A DNA stretch of 10,045 bases from Entrophospora sp. SA101 (GCA_958430865.1 CAUDNR010000328.1:16032-26076); one strand, 5' to 3'; positions 1-9,351 are shown, numbered from the stretch's first letter. Made by a program: numbers and translations. The notes: generated by a model from the letters alone, not told the origin.

Positions 1-1040
1 TGCATGTACTTCACTTTCAGCTGTCGAACCTCTTATATCATTTATTAAGTTTCTTAAACCTTTGCCCTTATTCTTGTACAAATACTCGCCAAATTCTTCA
101 CCAACAGCTGATAAGAAATTATTAGTGTCTCTGAGATTTGATTTTGTAAGAGTGATCAAATTATCTACCAAATCTGGCATTGAAATAATGACAAACATTG
201 AACACAAATCACCGAACGCTTCGTGAAGAGCTCCGGTCTGACCATCAGCCAACCAACCCGGTTGTATTATATCAAGGAAGGCGTGACCTGTCTCATGAGC
301 CACAACATCAAGTGATCGACAAAGATATATTGGAGTTTGTCCTGGTCTTCGTTCATAGAAGAATTTCAACACTCCCTCCTCTCTACTATAATATGCGTTA
401 GCATCGATTCCAGCATGTGGGTGTATTACTAATTTTTTGTTTCCCCATGGTCTAGGAAGAATTGGTGGTTTGCCATCAAGATACTCGATATCACCTTTGA
501 GTAAACTGTACGTATATTTGACAACAGAGAAAGTGTGCACAACATCAAATTTGACTTGTTGAGGTGATGGTGGCGGATTTTGAGATTTGTCTTCAATAAA
601 ATCCAATAGGATATCACCATTTGCATCTGGAGCAATTGGTCCAGAAGTTGAACTGGTGGTTAACAATGAATCGGTTGGACCGGTAGTGATATCGGATCCT
701 GGAAAGTAAAGCGCTCTGATACCGATTGATTTAACGAAAGGATCGGCTTTCCATACATTTACTCTTGTACCTTTACCAGCTGGTGGGGCTGCGGAAACCA
801 AGGATGTTTGATGTAATCTTGATGCTAAATATTGTGCACTCCTACATTATTATTACATAAATACGAGAATATGTGTGCGGTTAGGAAGAGAATATGATAA
901 AATTAAATAATCCATTAGTTATAAATGTTTAACTACCTTGGGTAAATGTTTTGATCATAATCAAATAATGCATAGACTAATTTTCTTGGATCTTTTAAAT
1001 CATAATTTGCAGTAGCAGATCCATTCTTTGACGGATCAAT
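1..1040 (-). CDS. M4-like (thermolysin-type) zinc metalloprotease, catalytic core, partial
   Basis: Two exons read right to left. The first runs from about 1040 to 937, the intron from 936 to 842 (GTAGTT donor, TAG acceptor, splitting an Arg codon AG|G), and the second from 841 to 1, open for 280 codons to the window edge. The zinc site HETGH is at 297-283. Glu in GALHEAFGD (codon 222-220) lies 25 residues after the first His, close to the 24 of thermolysin and typical of gluzincins. The last codons read EVHA; this His (6-4) fits the catalytic His of the M4 family. Known of the family: secreted endopeptidases with one zinc ion. No start codon exists: the frame runs back without Met into an in-frame TAA near 1130, inside the antisense of the plus-strand tail. 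No signal peptide or propeptide is visible. The N-terminal part is therefore missing or displaced. The intron and Thr/Pro-rich linkers indicate a eukaryotic gene. Family call fairly sure; activity unknown. Confidence 0.75.
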
Positions 1041-1355
1041 TTGAAGGTATTCAGTGGATTTATGTATGATGTACTTGTTGATGTGTTCAACTTGGAAAGA
1101 AACCCAGCAATTAGAAGCGATGCTCAGACTTTACTTCAAGTAGGAGAAACATTAAGAAGAGCATTGTTGATAGCGCTCAGAGTATCATCTAGTCAAGCAA
1201 CCGATCAAAAATTCCAGGAAGTTGCTGTCAATTTACAAACTGCACTTGGTACACTCGGTAGAAGAATAAATGCTGATTTGAGTGGTTGGGCAGCTTCAGT
1301 TAAAAGAAATGCTGCTGCACGTGAATTGACCCTTGCTGGTACTGCTGTTAATTAA
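1041..1355 (+). pseudogene. C-terminal tail of the same M4-like metalloprotease, detached and in opposite orientation
   Basis: Open plus-strand frame ending in TAA at 1353-1355. It begins KVFSGFMYDVLVD and ends in an Ala-rich helical tail. An in-frame TGA lies at 1029-1031 and the first ATG is at 1062, so this is not a normal gene start. In M4 enzymes the catalytic His is followed by an Ser-x-x-x-(S/G) helix packing under the active site. The minus-strand core stops at the window edge at EVHA, and KVFSG fits a few residues after it. I infer that this is the continuation of the neighbouring core, separated by an inversion breakpoint near 1025-1045. The alternative is a tail from a second copy placed head to head. 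Base composition is richer in GC than the flanking DNA, as for coding sequence. It is unlikely to be translated alone unless from ATG 1062, giving about 97 residues. Confidence 0.55.
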
Positions 1356-2024
1356 TTCTCATGGAATAAATATATATATATATATGTACATGTATCTGTT
1401 TTTATATATTATTATAATCCATTTTATGTAATTTATTTTTATTGTATCATATAAAATTGAAAGAAAATAAATAAAATCATTTATTTTCATTATTAAAATA
1501 TTCTGTATTGACAACTATTTGATAAATAATAATTATATATCCGTTCTTATAAATGATTTGTGTGTGTGTAATGTGATAGATAATAAGGTTTTCGCTACTA
1601 AATCTAAATTACCAAATACAAAATTATCAATATATTGTGGATTTTTTGGCAATCTCTTTTCTTTTCTTCTAATAATGTTCTTTTGGGCCCATTTTTACTT
1701 TTTTATCTATCAAAAAAAAAAAAATCATGTGAATTAATAATAATTTTGATATATATATATATATATATATATAGTTTAAAACAATCTTCTTGTCATGACA
1801 TAATTTTGACCATTTCGACTTATGTATGGTATGAACATGTAAAACAAATTAATTCCTCGCCTCATATTTATCTGCCAACCCTTTAATTGAATGCTTGATG
1901 TTTGATATATTGGATCATCTAAAAATATAACAAAATAATATCTGTTAAAAAACAATGTTATGTAAAAGCTATTTAATAAATATTAAACATAAGAAATGAA
2001 AAAATGATTTAATAAACAGTTAAA
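1356..2024. other. AT-rich intergenic DNA with possible poly(A) signals
   Basis: No supportable gene. AATAAA occurs at 1365-1370 (very close to the stop of the protease tail) and twice overlapping at 1466-1475, the more likely 3' end signals. A short TA run follows 1370, an A13-like run lies near 1711, and a longer TA run at 1749-1773. The small open frames around 1519-1886 are built from simple sequence and hydrophobic shadow translation. Confidence 0.5.
1749..1773. repeat. (AT)n microsatellite
   Basis: About 12 uninterrupted AT dinucleotides. Likely length-variable between strains. Confidence 0.9.
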
Positions 2025-2026
2025 TA

Positions 2027-2193
2027 CAGTATAACCCTTGTTTCAACGGATTATAATTAAATTCGCGTTAAAATCTTTGTTATAAAATCCGTTGAAACGT
2101 GATTAGTATTATAATTAGTAATTTCGTTTCAACGGATTTTATATGAAAATTACTTATATGTCCAGTCACTCCGTTGAAACGAGGGTTATACTG
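2027..2193. mobile_element. MITE with TA duplication, Tc1/mariner (pogo-like) type
   Basis: A 167-base element with no coding capacity. Left end CAGTATAACCCTTGTTTCAA and the reverse complement of the right end match over 24 bases with one T/C difference. It is flanked by TA at 2025-2026 and 2194-2195, the target duplication typical of Tc1/mariner elements. The start CAGT plus a TTTCAACGG-type subterminal block resembles pogo/Tigger ends. The 12-base unit CGTTTCAACGGA occurs four times in alternating orientation (2039-2050 +, 2088-2099 -, 2125-2136 +, 2170-2181 -), so the element can fold as two hairpins. The units may be binding sites for a transposase supplied in trans (inference). Confidence 0.75.
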
Positions 2194-2325
2194 TATAAAA
2201 TTTACAATCTTTGTCACCAATTCCAATATGTTTTTTGTTTCAAATTAAATCATCTAATATAATAATAAGATCAGTATCAGTATGCAGTAAAAAATGATGT
2301 CGTGTAAAAATGATTTAGCAAACAA

Positions 2326-2475
2326 CATCAGGAAAATAAATCTCATGTAAACCTACGCAGGGTTTAAAACTGACCAGCATTATGCGGAAATGTTAACAGA
2401 ATTACCAAAATATCGACATAATGCTGGCCAATTCTGAACCCTACGTAGGTTTATGTAAGATTTATTTTCCTGATG
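2326..2475. mobile_element. Long fold-back element (MITE-like), 59-base inverted arms
   Basis: Arms 2326-2384 and 2417-2475 begin CATCAGGAAAATAAATCT on each strand and match at 51 of 59 positions, around a 32-base centre. All eight differences are transitions. There is no ORF. I could not find a clear target-site duplication in the flanks (ACAA on the left, AATT on the right), so the superfamily is open. If transcribed it would give a long stem. It is either a non-autonomous DNA element or a solo inverted repeat. Confidence 0.65.
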
Positions 2476-2479
2476 AATT

Positions 2480-3100
2480 AAATATAAAAAATACAATCTT
2501 CGCCACATATTTACTCACCAACTCCAAGTTATCATCCGATTACAGAGGTTTGCTTCTGTGTTGAAAGAGTAATATCAAAATAATTAATAGCTAATATTAA
2601 ATAATCTTAATACAGTGCGTAATGTGATAAGTCATCGAATATACCTAACATACAGGTGGATCTTTTCAATTGAAGACGAATCTTTCTATTAGAAACACAT
2701 TAAACAATTACCATATGTTTCTTTGTCTATTTCGAGGAAAGTTAAAATAGCTGTTTTCCGATTCCTAGAAAGCTCTCTAATCGAATTATCTAACCATATT
2801 ATAGTGCGCGCCATCAAATGCTGCGTCACTTCCAATGATACTCTTTGATGTCACGGGAGTATAAAATCACATGACTCAATCATTTTATCGTCATGCTGAT
2901 TTCTGTATATACCACAGATTATTCCAATTATCCGGTGAAAATTTTCAACACCCGATTAACCGGATAATCGGTGAATATCATTCGGCGGATACAACCACTA
3001 CGTAATATAAGTATATATTCTCGTAGATAATAAATAAGTCCTTATTCTTCTTTTAATAATTATAAAATTGTTTAGATTGGTCGAAGAGCTACAATTAATT
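2480..3100. other. Intergenic DNA with a possible weak promoter
   Basis: No gene seen. TATAAAA at 2860-2866 is followed by TGACTCA (2872-2878), a Gcn4/AP-1-like site. This could be a plus-strand promoter for the decayed coding stretch that begins near 3100, but single short motifs in AT-rich DNA are weak evidence. A CCGG-centred palindrome lies at 2952-2971. Confidence 0.2.
2925..2973. repeat. Nested CCGG-centred palindromes
   Basis: CCGATTAACCGGATAATCGG (2952-2971) is its own reverse complement except at one mismatched pair. ATTATCCGGT (2927-2936) also pairs with ACCGGATAAT (2959-2968), allowing two alternative hairpins. This is unusually GC-containing for the local background, so probably a short repeat or a binding site. 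Function not known. Confidence 0.5.
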
Positions 3101-3102
3101 AC

Positions 3103-3590
3103 ATGAAGGTTTGTGGATCAATTTTTAATGATTCAAATATTGAACAAAATGATGAAAATAATTTCAAAAGACAATAAAACAAATTCTTGCTGCATCCATT
3201 AATAAATAAACTAAATCATCTAGAACCCATAAATCGTTAGAACTGCTTAGAAGGCCAAAGAAATCAATGAACTTTAAACACTTAAGATAATAGAAAATCG
3301 TGAATCTTCTTTGATTACAGAAAATATCCCTAATATAGAATTTCAATGGGTACAAATAATCAAAATCTATATAAATCTACTGAACAAGCTGAAAGACCAA
3401 ATGGTTCGAATTTAGTTGAAACGATTACTAATCGATCAGAAGAAAACTTTGAATCCGGAAACTGCTCAAGTAGTAGAAGAAGAAATTCAAGCGATCAATA
3501 TTTAGATAAATCTAGAGGTTGGAATCGTCCAAAAAATCCTTAGTCGACTAGATTTTTTTTTATAACAAATAATAATAATATTTCGTTTTT
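3103..3590 (+). pseudogene. Decayed coding-like stretch, unidentified
   Basis: No intact gene, but successive plus-strand frames read like a helical, charged protein interrupted by shifts and stops. In order: ATG at 3103 leading to NDSNIEQNDENN; then FQKTIKQILAASINK; then KLNHLEPINR; then from about 3283 KIIENRESSLITENIPNIEF continuing QWVQIIKIYINLLNKLKDQM to a TAG. After that stop the same frame reads LLIDQKKTLNPETAQVVEEE to a second TAG, then VGIVQKILSRLD. A competing intact frame, ATG 3346 to TAG 3543 (65 residues, Ser/Asn/Arg-rich), overlaps the last part and could instead be the real one. I do not recognise the family. The stretch ends in T-rich DNA. Confidence 0.3.
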
Positions 3591-3898
3591 TTTTTTTTTA
3601 ATTTGTAAATTACGAATTCATTTCAAAATACTTCCACACAAAACCATGTGTTACGATTCGTTTTTTTTAAAGGTCTTCTGAAACCACCGCTTAAATCATT
3701 GGAACTTGAAGCCAATGAATTATTGGGCCTTGTATTGGAAGTGTTTATTCATTCACATGTAAAATTATCATCAACAACACACTACTATTGTCGTCATCAT
3801 CATGTCATATTGATGGCATTGATAGTTTTCCGCATAAAAATTTTCCATTTTGAATGATAAAACACAAAAATTGTAATTGGCCAGACAATAATAACATT

Positions 3899-3900
<2 letters not shown>

Positions 3901-3929
<29 letters not shown>
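3901..3929. repeat. (TAT)n microsatellite
   Basis: Nine to ten uninterrupted TAT units, extended imperfectly to about 3939. Confidence 0.9.
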
Positions 3930-3938
<9 letters not shown>

Positions 3939-4228
3939 GTTGACTATTAGTTGTTCAAAAAAAAAGTTTAGTCGTTTATTTTAGTTGACCTTTTTGTTGA
4001 TAACGTTGACGTCGTCAACAACAACAACATCATCAATGATAGTTACAATATTACAAAGGGTCAATTTCCCTTTTAAATAGTTTTAATATCTTTACATGAT
4101 GATAATTAATATTAATATTACATAATAATAATAGAAGATAAAAAATATAATATCTATATTGTTTGTCCGCCTAAAGTTTTTATATGGCACGCATTAATGA
4201 ATCGAAGTTATATGTTTGATCATTCGTT

Positions 4229-4516
4229 TCAGGAAATATAGTGATTTTTTGTATCCTCAGCTCTGTATATTGTTGCAATACTACCATCATGCGAACGTTT
4301 TTTTATCATTTTAATACCGTTATGTGTCTGTTTGTTTATCACTTTACTACCGCCATTACCACCAACCCGTCTACATTCGTAAGTAGTGTTATTATTGTAT
4401 ATACAATCTTTTGCTTTTTTTTGACAACCATTATTGTTGGATATATTATTATTGCATATATCTTTTTTTATAATAACAATGATTATGATCTCAACTAGTA
4501 TAATCATAATTTCCAC
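4229..4516 (-). CDS. Doubtful hypothetical ORF, low confidence
   Basis: A 95-residue minus-strand frame. The N-terminal half is Ile/Asn-rich and looks like translated simple sequence. The C-terminal half, about 4236-4385, is more like protein: CRRVGGNGGSKVINKQTHNG then IKMIKKRSHDGSIATIYRAE, then a stop. This half is also visibly richer in G and C than its surroundings. It may be a relic exon of a lost gene. The plus-strand frame over the same bases is a hydrophobic shadow. No family recognised and no promoter seen. Confidence 0.2.
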   Translation of the reverse strand: MEIMIILVEIIIIVIIKKDICNNNISNNNGCQKKAKDCIYNNNTTYECRRVGGNGGSKVINKQTHNGIKMIKKRSHDGSIATIYRAEDTKNHYIS

Positions 4517-5642
4517 TTTTTTTTTATAAGTTGGATTTTTCTAAAAATTCTTTTTAATCTTGTTTGGTAAAAGTACATCATATTTATATTAATATGAGTT
4601 AAGTCCTTGTTAATTAAATCAGGTTTATTTTTCCCGAGGAAAATTTTGTTTATATTTACATAGTTCAGGTTTGTGTATCTATTTTTTGTTGATCAGTAAA
4701 TTCTATTTTTCTGAAATAATTAATCAATGCTATTGTTCCTTATTGTTATTGTTATTACTATAATAGTAAACAAGTCGGGAAAATTTTTACTTACTATAAC
4801 GTAAATGCATATGCAACCCCAAAATTCAGCACGATATGATCATAATGTTATGCATACTACTAGCAAAAAACCCATTTGGTTTTGAGGTGGGGCCATTGGT
4901 TTGACGGGCTGTTCAACAGTAAAATAGTTTTTTTAGCGATGCAAATAAATTTTTTTTAGAGTTAATTATCATTTTGCTGACCAGTTTACGCATTAAAAAT
5001 ACTCGTGTTTAATGTTGAGACACAATGATATAATAATAAGGTTTAAAAAAAGGGTCCAAAGGCCAAATGGTGCTCGTTTATGAAGTATGTGTATTTCCCT
5101 ATTGAATGGATTTATCATCTCATTGAAAATGAGTCGTAATGATGAAATTTACTGTTATCTTAGCCCACCGATCTAGAGAAACAACTTGAATTAAAAATAA
5201 TAATAAATTACATTGAAATAGATCACCCTAATTTCCGATGAAAAATTCACCTATTGCAGAATGCGGACTAATTTTTGAAGGTTCGGAAATGTGAGAATCA
5301 CCACCAAATTTGATTCATTCCTTCACCAATCATAGGTAATATTGGATAAAAACCTTAGTTTTGAAATAATGCTAACTATAGCTTTACATAGAGAGCCTCT
5401 TTCAATGTAAGAGAGAATGGATGCATTGGTAACTCAATTTATTTTATGATGTTTGAACTTGTTATAAAGATAATGATAATAATAGAGAGATATTTTGGAA
5501 CCAATTCGGAATTTTTTATTAATATTAATATTATATTGATTGATATGAATGATCATCGATCAACTGATTTACCGTTATCTCACAAATTGCACAAAGTACA
5601 AAAATTAGAATTTTATTTTTAAATAAATAAATGGTCAAAGGT

Positions 5643-5648
5643 TTTATT
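5643..5648 (-). promoter_or_regulatory. Candidate poly(A) signal of the RINT1-like gene
   Basis: AATAAA on the minus strand about 60 bases after the stop codon. Another AATAAA lies only a few bases after the stop (5706-5701), which is too close to be favoured. Confidence 0.35.
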
Positions 5649-5709
5649 TTTAAGCTTTGAATGCAAAATTATTAAAATTCTTTGCCCACTAAAATTCATT
5701 TTTATTTTA

Positions 5710-8700
5710 TTATTTCCAACATTCAATTCTTCTTTCAACAATATCCTTTGCTTCTTTAGCTGACAGATGATGAATACCTAGATTTTCCAACATTCTAGTT
5801 ATCTCTATAGGTTCTACTTCTTCATTATAAAGTATTGAAGTCACATATGACAATGAGTTTTGTTTTGATCTTTTGTCTTCATCATTGTTATCATGATTAA
5901 CTGTCGGCTTAATATTCTTTTTAGATGGAAGGGTCAACAAAATACAAGCTTCTTTTATCCTGTTAATAATAAAAGGGAGAAAAAACAGCAATTATAAATG
6001 TTAAAGTTGATTTCTATGGCTAATTGATCATTTAAAAATGAAAAAAAAGATGAATGAATGAAATACCTCTTGAAATAATTTTCTGGTTTTTTCACCCATC
6101 TTTTCCCAATAAAGAATAATCCCTTTTCCATATCAGCTTTAAATTGGAATCCGCCCATTTCAGAAAATTGGTTTCGCATAAGAATACGATCCCAAATGTA
6201 ACCCTGCAATTCCTCAGAAACTTCTTTGAATATTAATTTGAAAATTCTTGTTGGTAGATTATTCGATAAAAAGTTAAATGATTGTGCAAGATCAGAAAGA
6301 GGGGCATAAAGATCCGGTGATAATTCAAGAAGAACAGTATTGCTATTATTATTACTGCTAAAATGAAAAAGACAAGTTATTGGCTTGAACAATGACCAAT
6401 CAGTTTGCAATTTAGTAAAGATAATAATTAATACTTTTTACTATAAACTTTCAATCCATTCAAAAATTCTTTGGAAACATTTTTTACTATTATTGCTTGA
6501 ATTCTTTCAAAAGAATGATCAAATAAGCCAGCCGGATCATCAAAAACAGTTCCTTCATCAACAGTTATTTGTACTTCTACTTTGTTTGCAGATGATTTAT
6601 CAGTAATACCATCAGGAAATGTTGGCGAGGATAATGGAGATGTGCCAGTATCTCGTGCTGCACGTACTGTCACTTCATGCCATAATTCAAGAAAAAACTT
6701 GAAAAAGAGAATAGTTAATTTAATAATCATAATTTTGTTTGTACACAAATTTAATAACTCAAAAGTTTGTTTGTATAATAGTTACATTCTTACCGCATCT
6801 TCACCCCATTCTTTAATTGTTCGGCTTACGTATCCAGCACTATTCAACCACCTACATAACCTTTTCAAGCCTTCAATACTACTAGTAAACTTTCCTTCAG
6901 TGCTAGAAGTGTTAGGAACAGCCCTTACAAACGAATACCCCAAATTTTCAAATGCATCAACAGCAGAATCAATCCTATGTGCATACGATATTAATAATTC
7001 AGCTTGAATATCAACAAGAAATCGTATACGGTTATGAAACAAAGGCAACAATTTATAACGACCTAGAATAAAATTATATATATAAATATTGATATATATA
7101 AAGTTGACAGAAAACATTATTATTGTAATAAATACTTGTAACTAATTCCAATAAATTCATCAATTTTTTTGCAGACTTTGTAGGCTTAAATTCATCTTCC
7201 GCCCCATCTTCATCCTCTATTTCCCATGCATCTTCAGAATGCATTATCTCATCATAACGAGCCTCAGCAACTAACATATAAATAATTAGTTACGTTTTCA
7301 TTTGAAAACATTTTAATATTATGTATAATATATATATGTATAATATATATATAAAACCTACAGCTTTTTTCAACTTTGAGCCATGCTTTAAACCATTCTT
7401 TTTTTCCTGTGAAAACATCAACACATCCCTTCCATTCTTTTTTCCCTGGTGGAACATACATATGTAATTCACAAAGAGTTTGATCATGTTGTAATGTTTC
7501 AAACACTGTGTGAGAGAATACTTGTGGTGAATTTAGTAATGTGGGCATACTAAGAGTTAATTTGTTTGTAACTACAACAAGTAAAGAACATATAAACTCA
7601 TTCTGAAAATAATAATAAAATTGTATTAGAAATATTAATATAAATAAAATCAAAAACAAAACTTATTTATTTAATTGAAAAAATTATTCAAGTACTTTAG
7701 CATGGTATTTTTGAAAATTTGCTTTATCCAAGATTGGTTGAACAACTTCTTGTAAAAATGGTGAATGTTCACGGATAGCAGTTAAAATGTATGTAAAGTA
7801 CCATTCTGGTTACAACAAAAAAATATATTAAAAATAAATGGATAATTAAAAAAAATATTTAATTATTAATAAACTATTACTACTACTACTATTATTATTA
7901 TTATAACAATATACCTTATCAATTCGATTTGTTGCTCTTCTGGAATTAAAATGAAAATTAAATTTCACTTTCAAATGATCAACCATTATTTGAATTGGTA
8001 TAAGAGGTGGAAGTCCTTCTGCCTTACTATTATTGTTACTGTTGCTGTTTTCTTTAGAAGAAGAGCCTGGCTCTAAATACTTTGGATCAGTCATCGACTC
8101 AATTGGTTGTTGTAATATAAGTAAATCCATAAAAGCATTGATAAATGCTGATAAATTATCAGAGGTGATTGAATTATCAGATAAATATATTGGAGTAGGC
8201 CAGTTAAGTGAATCAAGTGTTTGTTGAAATTTTCTAAATTAATATATGTAAAAACTTTTCATTTATATTGTGATAAAAGTGGAATTCTTTTTTAATAAAA
8301 TAATAAATAAATTAAAAACGCACTTTGATAATCTACTCTTCATATCATCCCATAAAGCATCAACATTTTGTTGCAAAAAAGCATCTAAATTTTTTATTGA
8401 GTAACCCACTTGTTCATTTTTATATTTAATCTTATGTGCAAGTTGCATAAGTTGAGTGTAAGGTACAAGTGCTTTTTGTGGAGACTTTTCGACCAATTGT
8501 TTTGCTTGATTGCTATAAATGATCAAATTCAATTCAACTCAAAATTAGTACAGCTTTATATCTATCTATCTATCTCTATAGCATATATTTATATTTATAC
8601 TAATATGTAAGTTACCTCAATTCATCAGCTATTACCAATATTTTCATGTATTTTTTGGATTTTCCTAATCCATAAACTTGACGTTGTAGTTTGATTAATT

Positions 8701-9188
8701 CATCCAACAAATCATCTTTTTTTTTTGAACCAAAATGTCCATTATCAAATATTTCGAATTGGGATGCCAGCCAATCACCCAATTCCAATCTTGTGGATTG
8801 AAGGTTTTCAAGTTCTGTTACTGTGGCATTAAACGAGGAAAGGGAATATTTTAAAGTTTCTGATGTTTCACTATGTATTTGAATAAACTTGGGAATGTCA
8901 TTGATATTTCTTTTTAGTAATATTGAATAAAATTGATTTCAATTAAACCATGGTTATTGCCATTATAATTTAATACATGTGGTGTATTTGGCATACCTTT
9001 TCATTCAAAACTTGATGTTCATCATTTAAAACATCTAATATGGAATTAATGTTTTCCAAGTCTTCTAATTCTGTAAATCGTGAATTTAAAAAATCAACAA
9101 TGTAATTTTCCGTTACGGTCTCATCAGGTTCTTTTACAAGTGATTTTAAATCATCAATTATAGAATCTTTTGGAAATTGAGTAGTCAT
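5710..9188 (-). CDS. RINT1: RINT1/Tip20 family ER vesicle-tethering subunit, 11 exons
   Basis: Exons, minus strand: 9188-8997, 8887-8616, 8512-8324, 8233-7915, 7809-7696 (acceptor problem), 7602-7362, 7270-7136, 7062-6794, 6697-6435, 6357-6067, 5959-5710. All phases agree; the total is 2535 bases, 844 residues (human RINT1 is about 790). ATG 9188 is the start: in-frame TAA lies just upstream. The N-terminal half is helical and charged. Family hallmarks: RRATNRIDK then PEWYFTYIL (about residues 315-335), WLKVEKSFAEARYDEIMHSE (about 435-455, across a splice), and the C-terminal LSAKEAKDIVERRIECWK. Known role: the family is a subunit of the Dsl1/NRZ complex on the ER, capturing Golgi-derived COPI vesicles with ER SNAREs; the animal form also binds RAD50. 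Low-complexity inserts: SSSKENSNSNNNSK in exon 4 and a Ser/Pro stretch in exon 9. Family call secure; exact splice sites are inferred, exon 5 least sure. Confidence 0.9.
7810..7914 (-). other. RINT1 intron 4 with anomalous acceptor
   Basis: The donor AAG|GTATAT at 7914 is good and in phase 0. Family alignment needs the next exon to start CCAGAATGG (P-E-W), but the two bases before it (7811-7810) are AA, not AG. The nearest AG is four bases on (7807-7806) and is out of frame with this donor. Near the donor a run of AGT codons offers several alternative phase-1 GT donors that would restore frame with that AG. Confidence 0.6.
8559..8574. repeat. (TATC)4 microsatellite in RINT1 intron 2
   Basis: Four exact TATC units inside the intron at 8615-8513. 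No expected effect on the protein. Confidence 0.8.
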
Positions 9189-9351
9189 TTTTTTATTCTC
9201 CAAAAATTATTATCATGCTCCCCATACTCGAATTTCATCCCATATCCTATTTATGATTAGACTCACCCAGTGTGAAATTTAAAGGGCTTGTATCACGTTG
9301 TACTTAATTCATGTGACTCAAAATTTGTGTGATTATCAATATACATGTGGT

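Larger units (their letters stand above)
3591..5709. other. Long AT-rich intergenic region
   Basis: About 2.1 kb with no gene I can support firmly. It holds a TAT microsatellite (3901-3929) and a short GTTGAC/GTCAAC hairpin at 4005-4019. A short coding-like patch near 3660-3760 reads KPPLKSLELEANELLGLVLE after a TTTTTTTTAAAG stretch that could be a splice acceptor, but no partner exon was found. A weak minus-strand ORF lies at 4229-4516. The right end, below 5710, is the 3' flank of the RINT1 gene. No tRNA or rRNA pattern was noticed. Confidence 0.5.

Noticed and set aside
198..635. Short ORFs on both strands at 198-401 (+) and 429-635 (-)
   Set aside because: They lie in other frames of the continuous 280-codon protease exon on the minus strand.
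1519..1886. Plus-strand ORFs of 72 and 83 codons
   Set aside because: Translations of AT and A/T homopolymer runs (KKKK, IYIYIY); no coding signature.
3402..3414. GGTTCGAAT, resembling a tRNA T-arm
   Set aside because: No matching T-arm stem, anticodon arm or acceptor stem around it.
3648..3857. 69-codon plus ORF with a protein-like LELEANELLGLVLEVF segment
   Set aside because: Only about 35 residues look protein-like, the rest is His/Tyr simple sequence, and no joining exon was found; mentioned only in the intergenic entry.
4241..4498. 85-codon hydrophobic plus-strand ORF that could suggest a membrane protein
   Set aside because: Hydrophobicity comes from T-rich codons opposite an Asn/Ile-rich minus-strand frame; no independent support.
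6385..7007. Plus-strand ORFs at 6385-6606 and 6582-7007
   Set aside because: Antisense shadows of RINT1 exons 8 and 9, spanning minus-strand introns.
7290..7502. Second minus-strand ORF overlapping RINT1 exon 6
   Set aside because: Frame-shifted shadow; the other frame carries the conserved family sequence.
9189..9203. Upstream extension of RINT1 to 9203
   Set aside because: It begins with TTG, not ATG, directly after an in-frame TAA; ATG 9188 is the sensible start.
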